The notes: generated from the letters alone by a model not told the origin. Counted from the first letter of the stretch, positions 25,669 through 34,668 are shown. The stretch: DNA of 64,000 nucleotides from Streptomyces sp. ISL-96 (GCF_018614035.1 NZ_JAGGPA010000007.1:1-64000), one strand, 5' to 3'. Numbers and translations are program-made.

Positions 25669-27702
25669 ATGACAGCGACGACCGACGGAAGCACCGGGGC
25701 CATGAAGCCCCGCGCAGCCGCGGCCAGCGAATTCGCCCAGCAGGCCAATAACACCAACAACGCCCACACCAACACCAACACCAGTACCGCCGGCGTGCGG
25801 GACGCGGCGCGGCGGGCCACGGACCGCGCGGTCGCGCATCTGCTCGCCAAGCAGGACGACCAGGGCTGGTGGAAAGGTGACCTCGAAACCAATGTGACGA
25901 TGGACGCAGAGGACCTGCTGCTCCGTCAGTTCCTTGGTATCCAGGACGAGAAGACCGTCGGGGCCGCCGCCCTCTTCATCCGCGGCGAGCAGCGCGACGA
26001 CGGCACCTGGGCCACCTTCTACGGCGGACCCGGCGACCTCTCCACCACCATCGAGGCGTACGTCGCCCTGAGGCTCGCCGGAGACCTGCCGGACGCCGCG
26101 CACATGGAGCGGGCCGCCGCCTGGATCAGAGAGCGCGGCGGCATCGCCGCGAGCCGCGTCTTCACCCGGATCTGGCTGGCGCTGTTCGGCTGGTGGAAGT
26201 GGGACGATCTGCCCGAGCTGCCACCCGAGCTGATCTTCCTTCCCCCGTGGTTCCCGCTCAACATCTACGACTTCGGCTGCTGGGCGCGGCAGACCATAGT
26301 GCCGCTGACCGTGGTCTCGGCGAAGCGGCCGGTGCGTCCCGCGCCGTTCGCGCTCGACGAGCTGCACACCAACGCGCGCGTACCGAACCCGCGCAAGCGG
26401 CTTGCCAGGCCCACCAGTTGGGAAGGCGCCTTCCAGCGGCTCGACAAGGCCCTGCACGTCTACCGCAAGTTCGCGCCCGACAGGCTGCGCGGCGCCGCGA
26501 TGAAGCGCGCGGCGCGCTGGATCATCGAGCGGCAGGAGAACGACGGCTGCTGGGGCGGCATCCAGCCGCCCGCCGTGTACTCGCTGATCGCGCTCCACTT
26601 GCTCGGATACGACCTGGACCATCCCGTGATGCGCGCCGGACTCGAATCGCTCGACCGGTTCACGGTGTGGCGCGAGGACGGCTCCCGCATGATCGAGGCC
26701 TGCCAGTCGCCGGTCTGGGACACCTGCCTCGCCACCATCGCGCTCGCCGACGCGGGGGTACGGCCCGACGACCCGGCGCTCGTCAAGGCCGCCGACTGGA
26801 TGATGCGCGAGCAGATCCTGCGGCCGGGTGACTGGGCCGTACGCCGGCCAGGACTGGAGCCGGGCGGCTGGGCGTTCGAGTTCCACAACGACAACTACCC
26901 GGACATCGACGACACCGCCGAGGTAGTTCTGGCGCTGCGGCGCGTCGCGCACCCGGACCGCGAGCGGACAGAAGCGAGCATCGAACGTGGTGTCCGCTGG
27001 AACCTGGGAATGCAGTCCAGGAACGGCGCCTGGGCCGCCTTCGACGCCGACAACACCAGCCCCTTCCCGAACCGGCTGCCCTTCTGCGACTTCGGCGAGG
27101 TCATCGACCCGCCGTCCGCCGACGTCACCGCCCATGTGGTGGAGATGCTGGCCGTCGAGGGCAAGGCACACGACCCGCGCACCCGGCGCGGCATCGAGTG
27201 GTTGCTGGGCCATCAGGAGCCGAACGGCGCCTGGTTCGGACGCTGGGGCGTCAACTACGTCTACGGAACGGGGTCGGTCGTACCGGCACTGACCGCGGCC
27301 GGGCTGCCCACCGCCCACCCCGCGATCCGCCGCGCCGTCGACTGGCTGGAGTCCGTCCAGAACGACGACGGCGGCTGGGGCGAGGACCTGCGCTCGTACC
27401 GTACGGCCGACTGGGCCGGTCGCGGTGCCTCGACCGCTTCGCAGACGGCGTGGGCGCTGCTCGCGCTACTCGCGGCAGGGGAGCAGGAGGCCAAGTCCGT
27501 CGAGCGGGGCGTCGCCTGGCTCGCCGAGACCCAGCGCGAGGACGGCTCGTGGGACGAGCCGTACTTCACGGGGACCGGATTCCCGTGGGACTTCTCCATC
27601 AACTACAACCTCTACCGGCAGGTCTTCCCGCTCACCGCTCTCGGGCGGTACGTCCACGGGGAGCCCACTTTCCCGGACCTGCGCATCCGGGAAGGGACCT
27701 GA
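25669..27702 (+). CDS. shc: Squalene-hopene cyclase
   Basis: A 677-aa class II triterpene cyclase converting squalene to hopene/hopanol, peripheral on the membrane. The catalytic acid motif is DIDDTA (residues ~412-417). Several QW repeats are visible (QDDQGWW near the N-terminus, QNDDGGWGE and QREDGSWDE near the C-terminus). The start is set at MTATTDG, 25669, behind GAAGGGGAA, although the frame is open to 25564. Residues ~25-45 are an odd Asn/Thr-rich stretch (AACACC-type repeats). A 121-bp gap separates it from the synthase gene. Its stop overlaps the next start. Confidence 0.95.
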   Translation: MTATTDGSTGAMKPRAAAASEFAQQANNTNNAHTNTNTSTAGVRDAARRATDRAVAHLLAKQDDQGWWKGDLETNVTMDAEDLLLRQFLGIQDEKTVGAAALFIRGEQRDDGTWATFYGGPGDLSTTIEAYVALRLAGDLPDAAHMERAAAWIRERGGIAASRVFTRIWLALFGWWKWDDLPELPPELIFLPPWFPLNIYDFGCWARQTIVPLTVVSAKRPVRPAPFALDELHTNARVPNPRKRLARPTSWEGAFQRLDKALHVYRKFAPDRLRGAAMKRAARWIIERQENDGCWGGIQPPAVYSLIALHLLGYDLDHPVMRAGLESLDRFTVWREDGSRMIEACQSPVWDTCLATIALADAGVRPDDPALVKAADWMMREQILRPGDWAVRRPGLEPGGWAFEFHNDNYPDIDDTAEVVLALRRVAHPDRERTEASIERGVRWNLGMQSRNGAWAAFDADNTSPFPNRLPFCDFGEVIDPPSADVTAHVVEMLAVEGKAHDPRTRRGIEWLLGHQEPNGAWFGRWGVNYVYGTGSVVPALTAAGLPTAHPAIRRAVDWLESVQNDDGGWGEDLRSYRTADWAGRGASTASQTAWALLALLAAGEQEAKSVERGVAWLAETQREDGSWDEPYFTGTGFPWDFSINYNLYRQVFPLTALGRYVHGEPTFPDLRIREGT

Positions 27703-28394
27703 TGGGCCTGATGGGCCGGATGGATCCCATGGATCCCATGCGCCGGACTCCGGCGCCCCCGCGGCCCGCACCGCTGCTGATCGCCTGCGCGCTCGGCATC
27801 GAGCGGTTCGCACTGCGCAGCGGTGCGCGCAAGGAGGTGCCGGGGCCGCCGGTGACCGTTGTGCGTACGGGCATGGGGCCCAGGGCGGCCGAGGAGGCCG
27901 TCACCCGGGCGCTCGCCCCCGGCGGACCGGCCGATGACGCCTGCGTCATCGCGTCCGGCTTCTGCGCGGGGCTCGCACCCGGGATGCACCCCGGGGACCT
28001 GATCGTCGCCGACGAGACCCGCGGCCCCCGTGGCAGCACCTCCTGTACGGGCGTGGAGCTGCTGGCCGAGGCGCTGGCCAGGGCGGTGCCCGGGCGGACC
28101 GTCCACACCGGCCCGCTGACCGGCGCCGACCACGTCGTACGGGGACAGGAGCGGGCCGAGCTGCGGGCCACCGGCGCGATCGCGGTGGACATGGAATCCG
28201 CCGCGACGCTCTGGAGCGCACTGCGGGCCGGGCCGCGTCCGGTTGCGGCCGTTCGGGTGGTCGTGGACGCTCCGGAGCACGAGCTCGTACGCGTAGGGAC
28301 GCTTCGCGGTGGAATATCGGCCTTTCGTGTTCTCCGCGCAGTTCTGCCTGCTTTTTTTGAATGGCACCGTTCTTTGCTGCTCCCCAGGAGGTGA
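27702..28394 (+). CDS. hpnG: Hopanoid-associated nucleoside phosphorylase/nucleosidase (HpnG-like)
   Basis: A 230-aa protein of the MTA/SAH-nucleosidase-like phosphorylase family. It has GMGPRAAEEAVTRAL in the phosphate/ribose region and the catalytic-type AVDMESAA motif. HpnG removes adenine from adenosylhopane to give (phospho)ribosylhopane. The start is ambiguous: five in-frame ATGs occur every 9 nt from 27702 to 27738 (MGLMGRMDPMDPM). 27702 overlaps the shc stop and lies behind GGGAAGG. hpnH follows after 5 nt. Confidence 0.85.
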   Translation: MGLMGRMDPMDPMRRTPAPPRPAPLLIACALGIERFALRSGARKEVPGPPVTVVRTGMGPRAAEEAVTRALAPGGPADDACVIASGFCAGLAPGMHPGDLIVADETRGPRGSTSCTGVELLAEALARAVPGRTVHTGPLTGADHVVRGQERAELRATGAIAVDMESAATLWSALRAGPRPVAAVRVVVDAPEHELVRVGTLRGGISAFRVLRAVLPAFFEWHRSLLLPRR

Positions 28395-28399
28395 GCTAG

Positions 28400-29422
28400 A
28401 TGGCCATGCCGCTCCGTCAGACCATCAGGGTCGGGACGTACCTCGTTGAACAAAAGCTCCGCAGGCGTGAGAAGTTCCCGCTCATCGTCGAGCTTGAACC
28501 TCTTTACGCCTGCAACCTCGCATGCGAGGGATGCGGCAAGATCCAGCACCCCGCCGGGGTCCTGAAGCAGCGCATGCCCGTGGCCCAGGCCGTGGGCGCG
28601 GTACTTGAGTCCGGCGCTCCGATGGTGTCCATCGCGGGCGGCGAGCCGCTGATGCACCCTCAGATCGACGAGATCGTGCGGCAGCTGGTGGCGAAGAAGA
28701 AGTACGTATTCCTGTGCACCAACGCGCTGCTGATGCGTAAGAAGATGGAGAAGTTCACACCGTCGCCGTACTTCGCCTTCGCCGTGCACATCGACGGGCT
28801 GCGGGAGCGGCACGACGAATCGGTGGCGAAGGAAGGGGTGTTCGACGAGGCGGTGGAGGCCATCAAGGCGGCCAAGAAGCAAGGCTTCCGGGTCACCACC
28901 AACTCCACCTTCTTCAACACCGACACGCCGCAGACGATCATCGAGGTGCTCAACTACCTCAATGACGACCTGCAGGTGGACGAGATGATGATCTCGCCCG
29001 CCTACGCGTACGAGAAGGCTCCCGACCAGGAACACTTCCTCGGTGTCGAGCAGACCCGGGAGCTGTTCAAGAAGACGTTCGCGGGTGGCAACCGGCGGCG
29101 CTGGCGGCTGAACCATTCGCCGCTGTTCCTGGACTTCCTGGAGGGCAAGGCGGACTTCCCGTGCACGGCGTGGGCGATTCCGAACTACACGCTCTTCGGG
29201 TGGCAGCGGCCCTGCTACCTGATGAGCGACGGATACGTCGCGACGTACCGGGAGCTCATCGAGGACACGGACTGGAGCAAGTACGGGCGGGGCAAGGACC
29301 CGAGGTGCGCCAACTGCATGGCGCACTGCGGCTACGAGCCGACGGCGGTCCTCGCGACCATGGGCTCGCTCAAGGAGTCCCTGCGCGCGGTCCGCGACAC
29401 CGTCTCGGGAAGCCACGGGTGA
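28400..29422 (+). CDS. hpnH: Adenosyl-hopene transferase, radical SAM enzyme HpnH
   Basis: A 340-aa radical SAM enzyme with the cluster motif YACNLACEGCGKIQHP (CxxxCxxC, about residues 37-44) and SAM-binding SIAGGEPLMHP. A C-terminal Cys-rich segment (PRCANCMAHCGYEP) belongs to the SPASM-like HpnH C-terminus. It couples the 5'-deoxyadenosyl radical to diploptene, making adenosylhopane, the first step of C35 side-chain formation. The gene starts 5 nt after hpnG. It is directly followed by the ispG-dxs scar. Confidence 0.94.
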   Translation: MAMPLRQTIRVGTYLVEQKLRRREKFPLIVELEPLYACNLACEGCGKIQHPAGVLKQRMPVAQAVGAVLESGAPMVSIAGGEPLMHPQIDEIVRQLVAKKKYVFLCTNALLMRKKMEKFTPSPYFAFAVHIDGLRERHDESVAKEGVFDEAVEAIKAAKKQGFRVTTNSTFFNTDTPQTIIEVLNYLNDDLQVDEMMISPAYAYEKAPDQEHFLGVEQTRELFKKTFAGGNRRRWRLNHSPLFLDFLEGKADFPCTAWAIPNYTLFGWQRPCYLMSDGYVATYRELIEDTDWSKYGRGKDPRCANCMAHCGYEPTAVLATMGSLKESLRAVRDTVSGSHG

Positions 29423-29423
29423 C

Positions 29424-29565
29424 GTGATGGGGGTTGGTGAGCCCGTAGCACTGGGGCTCCCCGAGCTGCCGGCCCTGCCCCTGGCGGTGCGTCGCGCTTC
29501 GCGGCGTATCCAGGTCGGGTCGGTGGCGGTCGGCGGGGACGCGGGGTCGCTGGACCGGCGGCTGC
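29424..29565 (+). pseudogene. ispG: ispG remnant (internally deleted)
   Basis: GTG/ATG at 29424/29427 open a frame whose product contains RRASRRIQVGSVAVGGDA, the N-terminal signature of Streptomyces IspG (HMBPP synthase, MEP pathway). It then jumps to GSLDRRL, which in intact IspG lies over 100 residues further on, after which homology ends. The three FeS-cluster cysteines and everything C-terminal are missing, so the gene is dead. In S. coelicolor an ispG copy sits at exactly this place after hpnH. A functional ispG must exist elsewhere in this genome. Confidence 0.8.
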
Positions 29566-29688
29566 GACGTGGTGCCGGCCGACATCGGGCTCACGCCCGC
29601 ATCGATCGCGGGGCGGATCAGCCTCGCACTGACAGCCGGGGAAGAGCGGGCGGCCCCGCTGGTGAACGCTAAGGAGACCGTGGAATGA
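29566..29688 (+). pseudogene. dxs: dxs C-terminal remnant
   Basis: In a different frame from the ispG remnant, codons ending at TGA 29686-29688 encode ADIGLTPASIAGRI and a short tail. This matches the style of the extreme C-terminus of DXS (1-deoxyxylulose-5-phosphate synthase), which ends with (D/E)xxGLTxxxIaxRI. In S. coelicolor dxs lies between ispG and the aminotransferase gene. Here only ~35 codons survive, and its stop still overlaps the aminotransferase ATG (ATGA). The rest was lost in the same deletion or series of deletions. Confidence 0.7.
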
Positions 29689-31082
29689 CGGACGGCGCCC
29701 CGAAAGGGTTCGACCTGGCGAAGCTTCTCGCCGAGCGCGGGGCCGAGCGCTACGAGCTGCACGCCAGACACCTGAACCACCAGCTGCCCCGCATGCTGCG
29801 CACCATCGGGTTCGACAAGGTCTACGAGCGGGCAGAGGGCGCCTACTTCTGGGACGCCGAAGGCAACGACTACCTCGACATGCTCGCGGGCTTCGGCGTG
29901 ATGGGTCTCGGCCGGCACCATCCCGTCGTACGCAAGGCGCTGCACGACGTCCTGGACGCCTCGCTCGCCGACCTGACGCGCTTCGACTGCCAGCCGCTCC
30001 CCGGACTGCTCGCGGAGCGGCTGCTCACCCACAGCCCGCACCTGGACCGGGTGTTCTTCGGCAACAGCGGCACGGAGGCCGTCGAGACCGCGCTGAAGTT
30101 CGCCCGGTACGCGACCGGCAAGCCCAGGATCCTGTACTGCGCGCACGCCTTCCACGGACTGACCACCGGCTCACTGTCGGTCAACGGCGAGGCCGGCTTC
30201 CGGGACGGGTTCGCGCCGCTGCTGCCCGACACCGCGATCGCGCTCGGCGACCTGGACGCCCTGGAGCGGGAACTGAAACGCGGCGACGTGGCCGGTTTCG
30301 TCGTCGAACCGATCCAGGGGAAGGGCGTTCATGAATCGCCGCCCGGGTTTCTGCGGGCCGCCCAGGAACTTCTTCGGCGGCACAAAGCGCTGCTGATCGC
30401 CGACGAGGTGCAGACAGGGCTGGGGCGGACCGGTGACTTCTACGCGTACCAGCACGAGGAGGGCGTGGAACCCGATCTGCTGTGCGTCGCGAAGGCGCTC
30501 TCGGGTGGCTACGTTCCGGTCGGCGCGACCCTCGGCAAGGACTGGATCTTCAAGCGCGTCTACTCGTCGATGGACCGGGTGCTGGTCCACTCGGCCAGCT
30601 TCGGCTCCAATGCGCAGGCCATGGCGGCGGGCCTGGCCGTCCTCGCGGTGATGGAGGACGAGGAGATCGTCGCGAACGCCCGGCGCTCCGGCGACCTGCT
30701 GCGGGAGCGGCTGACCGCGCTCATCGGCCGTTATGAGCTGCTGCACGACGTGCGCGGGCGCGGGCTCATGATCGGGATCGAGTTCGGCAGGCCCAGCTCG
30801 CTGAAGCTGCGCAGCCGCTGGGCCATGCTCCAGGCCGCTCGCAAGGGACTCTTCGCGCAGATGGTCGTCGTACCGCTGCTTCAGAAGCACCGCATCCTCA
30901 CCCAGGTCTCCGGCGACCACCTCGAGGTGATCAAGCTGATTCCGCCGCTGACCGTGGGCGAGAAGGAGGTGGACCGCTTCGTCGGCGCGTTCACGGCGGT
31001 GATGGACGACGCGCACAGCGGCGGCGGTCTGATGTGGGACTTCGGGAGGACGCTGGTGAAACAGGCGGTCGGCAACAGGTAG
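29685..31082 (+). CDS. Class III aminotransferase of hopanoid side-chain synthesis (HpnO-like)
   Basis: A 465-aa PLP enzyme. It has NSGTEAVETALKFAR (phosphate binding), LLIADEVQTGLGRTG (Asp contacting the pyridine N) and the Schiff-base Lys in VAKALSGGYVPVGA. In hopanoid clusters this enzyme aminates the side-chain terminus derived from ribosylhopane, giving aminobacteriohopanetriol. The ATG overlaps the stop of the dxs remnant and keeps a GGAGA ribosome-binding site within it, so coupling to upstream translation may be altered by the decay. Confidence 0.9.
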   Translation: MTDGAPKGFDLAKLLAERGAERYELHARHLNHQLPRMLRTIGFDKVYERAEGAYFWDAEGNDYLDMLAGFGVMGLGRHHPVVRKALHDVLDASLADLTRFDCQPLPGLLAERLLTHSPHLDRVFFGNSGTEAVETALKFARYATGKPRILYCAHAFHGLTTGSLSVNGEAGFRDGFAPLLPDTAIALGDLDALERELKRGDVAGFVVEPIQGKGVHESPPGFLRAAQELLRRHKALLIADEVQTGLGRTGDFYAYQHEEGVEPDLLCVAKALSGGYVPVGATLGKDWIFKRVYSSMDRVLVHSASFGSNAQAMAAGLAVLAVMEDEEIVANARRSGDLLRERLTALIGRYELLHDVRGRGLMIGIEFGRPSSLKLRSRWAMLQAARKGLFAQMVVVPLLQKHRILTQVSGDHLEVIKLIPPLTVGEKEVDRFVGAFTAVMDDAHSGGGLMWDFGRTLVKQAVGNR

Positions 31083-31314
31083 TTTCCGCCTTCGCCGGCC
31101 TGCGCCGGCACAGCGGCCTCACGCTGGAGGCGGCCGCCCGGCGCGCCGGGCGCTCGCCCGCGCACCTGTCCCGGCTGGAGACGGTGGCACGACGGTGTCC
31201 GCACTCCTGGGCGAGACGCCGGGCGACCGGGACGCCGTACTGCGCGCCGACGAGGCACAGGCGCGGGAGGCCGACGGCGTTGCCCTGCTCCTCACGCTGG
31301 GTGGCGAGCGCTGA
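31079..31314 (+). pseudogene. Remnant of an XRE-type helix-turn-helix regulator
   Basis: Immediately after the aminotransferase stop, one frame encodes LRRHSGLTLEAAARRAGRSP then AHLSRLET, a clear helix-turn-helix. After a break a second frame encodes TVSALLGETPGDRDAVL and RADEAQAREADG, the usual continuation of XRE-cupin regulators. It ends VALLLTLGGER-stop. No usable start codon is seen, and the frame changes where ~60 nt appear to be missing. In S. coelicolor a DNA-binding protein gene (SCO6770) occupies this place. I read it as a decayed regulator with at least two deletions. Confidence 0.7.
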
Positions 31315-31326
31315 TACCGCCTGTGC

Positions 31327-32154
31327 TCAGCTCTCGTCGAGCAGGCGCGTCCGCAGCCGCTCGCGGATCTCGGGCGTGACGTTCAGCCCCTCCGAGAGGT
31401 AGCGGTCCGTGGTGCCCCAGACATCCTCGATGGTCTCGAAGGCGGCGGCCAGGTACTCCGCGCGGGCCTCGAAGAGCGGGCTCAGCAGCTCCATCACCTC
31501 GGGCGACATACCGGTCGACGAGTTGTCGCTGCGGTGCACCTTGTAGCGGCGGTGCGGGTCGTTGGACTTCAGGTAGTCGGCCTCGATGGCCTCGCGCTCG
31601 ACGCCGACCGCCAGCAGGGTCACGGCTATCGAAAGGCCCGCGCGGTCCTTGCCCGCCGCGCAGTGCATCAGCGCGGGGACGGCTTCCCCGGCGAGCGCGT
31701 GCAGCACCTGGCTCTGCTCGGCCGTACGTTCCTTGATGATCATCCGGTACGTCTCCGACATCCGGTCCGCGGCTTTGCCGTCGGCGAGGATCTCGCGCAG
31801 CTCGTCGAGGTTCCCGTCGCGGACCATCTTCCAGAACACCGCGCCGTCGGCGGGGTCCGTCAGCGGCAGGTTGACGTTGCGGACCCCCGGCAGCTCGACG
31901 TCCGGGCCCTCCAGCTTCTGGTCCGCCTCATTGCGGAAGTCGAAGATCGTGTGGAGGCCTAGCGAACCGAGGAACGCCGCGTCGGCCGGGGTGGCGTGCG
32001 CCAGGTGACCGCTGCGGAAGAGGGCGCCGTACCGGACCCGTCGCCCGTCCACCGTCGGCAGGCCGCCCACATCGCGGAAGTTGCGCACCGCGGCGAGCTC
32101 GGGCTCGGTCTGCTCGGGCTCTGTCGACGGGACCTGCGGCAGCTGCTGTGTCAC
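31327..32154 (-). CDS. Tyrosine-protein phosphatase (Tyr_phosphatase3 type)
   Basis: A 275-aa protein. It begins its domain with AAVRNFRDVGGLPTVDGRRV and has the phosphatase P-loop MHCAAGKDRAGL (HCxxGKDR), as in the atypical Tyr/Ser phosphatases related to MptpB/IphP. It would dephosphorylate proteins or phosphoinositide-like substrates. The GTG start (complement of 32152-32154) follows AGGAG. It converges with the hopanoid operon and is divergent from the alpha-galactosidase gene. Confidence 0.9.
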   Translation of the reverse strand: MTQQLPQVPSTEPEQTEPELAAVRNFRDVGGLPTVDGRRVRYGALFRSGHLAHATPADAAFLGSLGLHTIFDFRNEADQKLEGPDVELPGVRNVNLPLTDPADGAVFWKMVRDGNLDELREILADGKAADRMSETYRMIIKERTAEQSQVLHALAGEAVPALMHCAAGKDRAGLSIAVTLLAVGVEREAIEADYLKSNDPHRRYKVHRSDNSSTGMSPEVMELLSPLFEARAEYLAAAFETIEDVWGTTDRYLSEGLNVTPEIRERLRTRLLDES

Positions 32155-32320
32155 GTGGGCTCCTGAAGTCTGCCGTCGGCGCTGCTCGCCGACTTCGGCG
32201 CGTTTCGACGATACGACATGGGTTCCTGGGGCAATCATCTCGGCTCGGCCCGCGCGGTCGTTGCGCCGGAGAGACCGGACGTACGAAGATGTTCGGACCT
32301 GTGCGAATCTGGGGGGCTTG

Positions 32321-34417
32321 ATGATCGAGACCGGCGGCAACGGCCGTACCTGGCTGCTCTCCGGCGCGGTGGGCAGTTACGCGCTGCACCTCACCGACCG
32401 CGACGAGCTGGTCCACCTGCACTGGGGGCCGCGGATCTCCCTCGCCGACGCCGAATCGCTCGCCGCCGAACCGCCGCCGCAGTACTGGCCCTTCGAGTCG
32501 CAGCTCGACGGACGCGAGGAGTACCCCGTCGAGGGCGGCCCCCGCTTCGTACGGCCGGCCCTGTCGGTGCGTACGCCCGCCGTGCGCGGCACCGAGTGGC
32601 GCTGCGCCGGGTCCACCACGGCCGGCGACGAACTGCGGCTGCGCTTCACCGATCCCGTCCATCACCTCGGCCTCACCCTGCACTACCGGATGCGCGCGGA
32701 CTCCGACGTCGTGGAGCGATGGGCCACCGTCGCGCACGAAGGACCGGCCGACGCCCCCGCCCTCGAGCTGCTGCGGGCCGACGCCGCCGCCTGGACGCTG
32801 CCCCGGCGCGAGCGGTGGCGGCTGAGCCAGCTGCACGGCCGGTGGGCGGCCGAATCCCGGCTCGTACGGTCCGAGCTCACCCCTGGTGAGAAGGTGCTGG
32901 GCAGCCGCCGAGGCCACACTGGGCACCAGCACCTGCCCTGGGTCGCCCTCGACGCACAGGGGGCCACGGAGGAGAGTGGCGAGGTGTACGGCTGCGCGCT
33001 CGGCTGGTCCGGGTCGTGGCGCATCGCCGTACAGCAACTGCCCGACGGGACGGTGCAGATCACCGGCGGGGCCGGACACGACGACTCGGGTCTGCTGCGG
33101 CTGGCGCCCGGCGGAACGTACACCACGCCCGTCTTCGCGGGGCTGTGGAGCGACGGCGGTTTCGGCGGGGCGAGCCGGGCCTGGCACGCCTGGCAGCTCG
33201 CGCACGTGATCCCCGACGCGGAGCGGGTGCGGCCCGTTCTCTACAACTCCTGGGAAGCGACCGGGTTCGACATCTCCGAGGAGCAGCAGCGCGCGCTGGC
33301 GCGGCGGGCCGCGGACATCGGCGTCGAACTGTTCGTCGTGGACGACGCGTGGTTCGGCGCGCGGGTCAGCGACCGCGCCGGGCTGGGGGACTGGACGCCG
33401 AACCCGGACCGCTTTCCCGGTGGGCTGAAGCCGCTGGCGGACGAAGTGCACGGGCTGGGCATGCGGTTCGGGATCTGGGTCGAGCCCGAGATGGTCAACG
33501 CCGACAGCGATCTGTACCGGGCGCACCCCGACTGGGTGCAGCACCATCCCGGGCGCACCCGCACGGAGTTCCGTAACCAGCTCGTCCTCAATCTGGCGCG
33601 GGACGACGTCCAGGCGTACCTCTGGGAGCAGCTCGACGGGCTGCTGTCGAGCGCGCCGATCGACTATGTGAAGTGGGACTTCAACCGCTGCTTCACCGAC
33701 GCGGGCTGGCCGGGCGAACCGTATCCGCAGCGGCTGTGGACCGAGCACGTGCACGCCCTGTACGCGCTCCTCGACCGGCTGCGGGCCGCGCATCCCGGCG
33801 TTGCCTTCGAATCGTGCTCGGGGGGCGGCGGCCGCATCGACCTCGGGATTCTCTCCCGTACCGACCAGGTGTGGACGTCCGACAACACCGACCCGCTGGA
33901 CCGGCTCGCCATCCAGCACGGCTTCAGCCAGCTGCACCCGGCGCGGGCGATGGCCGCGTGGGTCACCGACAGCCCGAACACCCAGCTCAACGGGCGGGTC
34001 AGCTCCTTGCGCTTCCGCTTCGTGAGCGCGATGGCGGGCGTGCTCGGCATCGGGGGCGATCTGACCGGGTGGGGGGAGGAGGAGATCGCCGAGGCGCGCG
34101 AGTGGGTCGACCTGTACAAGGAGATCAGGCCGGTCGTGCAGCACGGCGAGCTGTACCGGCTGCGCGCGCCCGACGGCGGGCTCAGCGCCGTTCAGTACGT
34201 ACGCGGTGACGACACCGTCGTCCTCGCCTGGCTCCAGGCGCAGCATTACGGCGAGGAGCAGCCGCCGCTGCGTCTGCGCGGGCTGGACCCGGCTGCGGCG
34301 TACGCCTGCCTGGACACCTCTGCCGTGCACCGGGGTTCCGTACTGCTCCACCGGGGGCTGCGCACCGCGCTGCGCGGCGATCTCGACGCGGCGGTCTTCC
34401 GGCTGCGGAGGATGTAA
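32321..34417 (+). CDS. Alpha-galactosidase, glycoside hydrolase family 36
   Basis: A 698-aa GH36 enzyme. An N-terminal beta-sandwich is followed by the catalytic barrel, with SWEATGFDISEEQ, the substrate-binding VVDDAWFGAR, the nucleophile motif VKWDFNR and the acid/base region QVWTSDNTDPLDR. It is of usual family length and has no signal peptide, so it is likely cytoplasmic, cleaving melibiose or raffinose-type oligosaccharides after import. The start is ATG 32321 behind GGGGGG. No sugar ABC transporter or regulator is adjacent. Confidence 0.93.
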   Translation: MIETGGNGRTWLLSGAVGSYALHLTDRDELVHLHWGPRISLADAESLAAEPPPQYWPFESQLDGREEYPVEGGPRFVRPALSVRTPAVRGTEWRCAGSTTAGDELRLRFTDPVHHLGLTLHYRMRADSDVVERWATVAHEGPADAPALELLRADAAAWTLPRRERWRLSQLHGRWAAESRLVRSELTPGEKVLGSRRGHTGHQHLPWVALDAQGATEESGEVYGCALGWSGSWRIAVQQLPDGTVQITGGAGHDDSGLLRLAPGGTYTTPVFAGLWSDGGFGGASRAWHAWQLAHVIPDAERVRPVLYNSWEATGFDISEEQQRALARRAADIGVELFVVDDAWFGARVSDRAGLGDWTPNPDRFPGGLKPLADEVHGLGMRFGIWVEPEMVNADSDLYRAHPDWVQHHPGRTRTEFRNQLVLNLARDDVQAYLWEQLDGLLSSAPIDYVKWDFNRCFTDAGWPGEPYPQRLWTEHVHALYALLDRLRAAHPGVAFESCSGGGGRIDLGILSRTDQVWTSDNTDPLDRLAIQHGFSQLHPARAMAAWVTDSPNTQLNGRVSSLRFRFVSAMAGVLGIGGDLTGWGEEEIAEAREWVDLYKEIRPVVQHGELYRLRAPDGGLSAVQYVRGDDTVVLAWLQAQHYGEEQPPLRLRGLDPAAAYACLDTSAVHRGSVLLHRGLRTALRGDLDAAVFRLRRM

Positions 34418-34668
34418 GTGGCGGTTGGGGAGAAACCGGACTATTTCGGTGTAACTCCCCATGGGGGTACGGGAAATGGCGGGGCCGCTGGTGAGCAGGA
34501 TCATATTCGTGACGGTGCGTGGTGAAGCTGCGCGGGTAAATGCCAGTCGGCGGGCGGGGCGTAAAGATCCGTAATCCACAGAGGGTGACGGGAATTGCGT
34601 CGTGAATTCTCGTGGGGCAATGGCGGAATGAATGGACTGGCTTGTACGGGAGAGCCGCGTCGGCTTAC
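34418..34668 (+). other. Intergenic region upstream of the c-di-AMP riboswitch
   Basis: About 250 bp with no gene seen. It is less GC-rich than its surroundings in places (34600-34640) and must contain the promoter for the riboswitch transcript. A short ccccatgggg palindrome at about 34458-34467 may end the galactosidase transcript. No reliable -10/-35 boxes were assigned. Confidence 0.4.

Noticed and set aside
27719..27740. gatggatcccatggatcccatg region as an attachment site or cassette boundary
   Set aside because: It lies within continuous operon coding sequence and is explained by slippage of an ATG GAT CCC unit.
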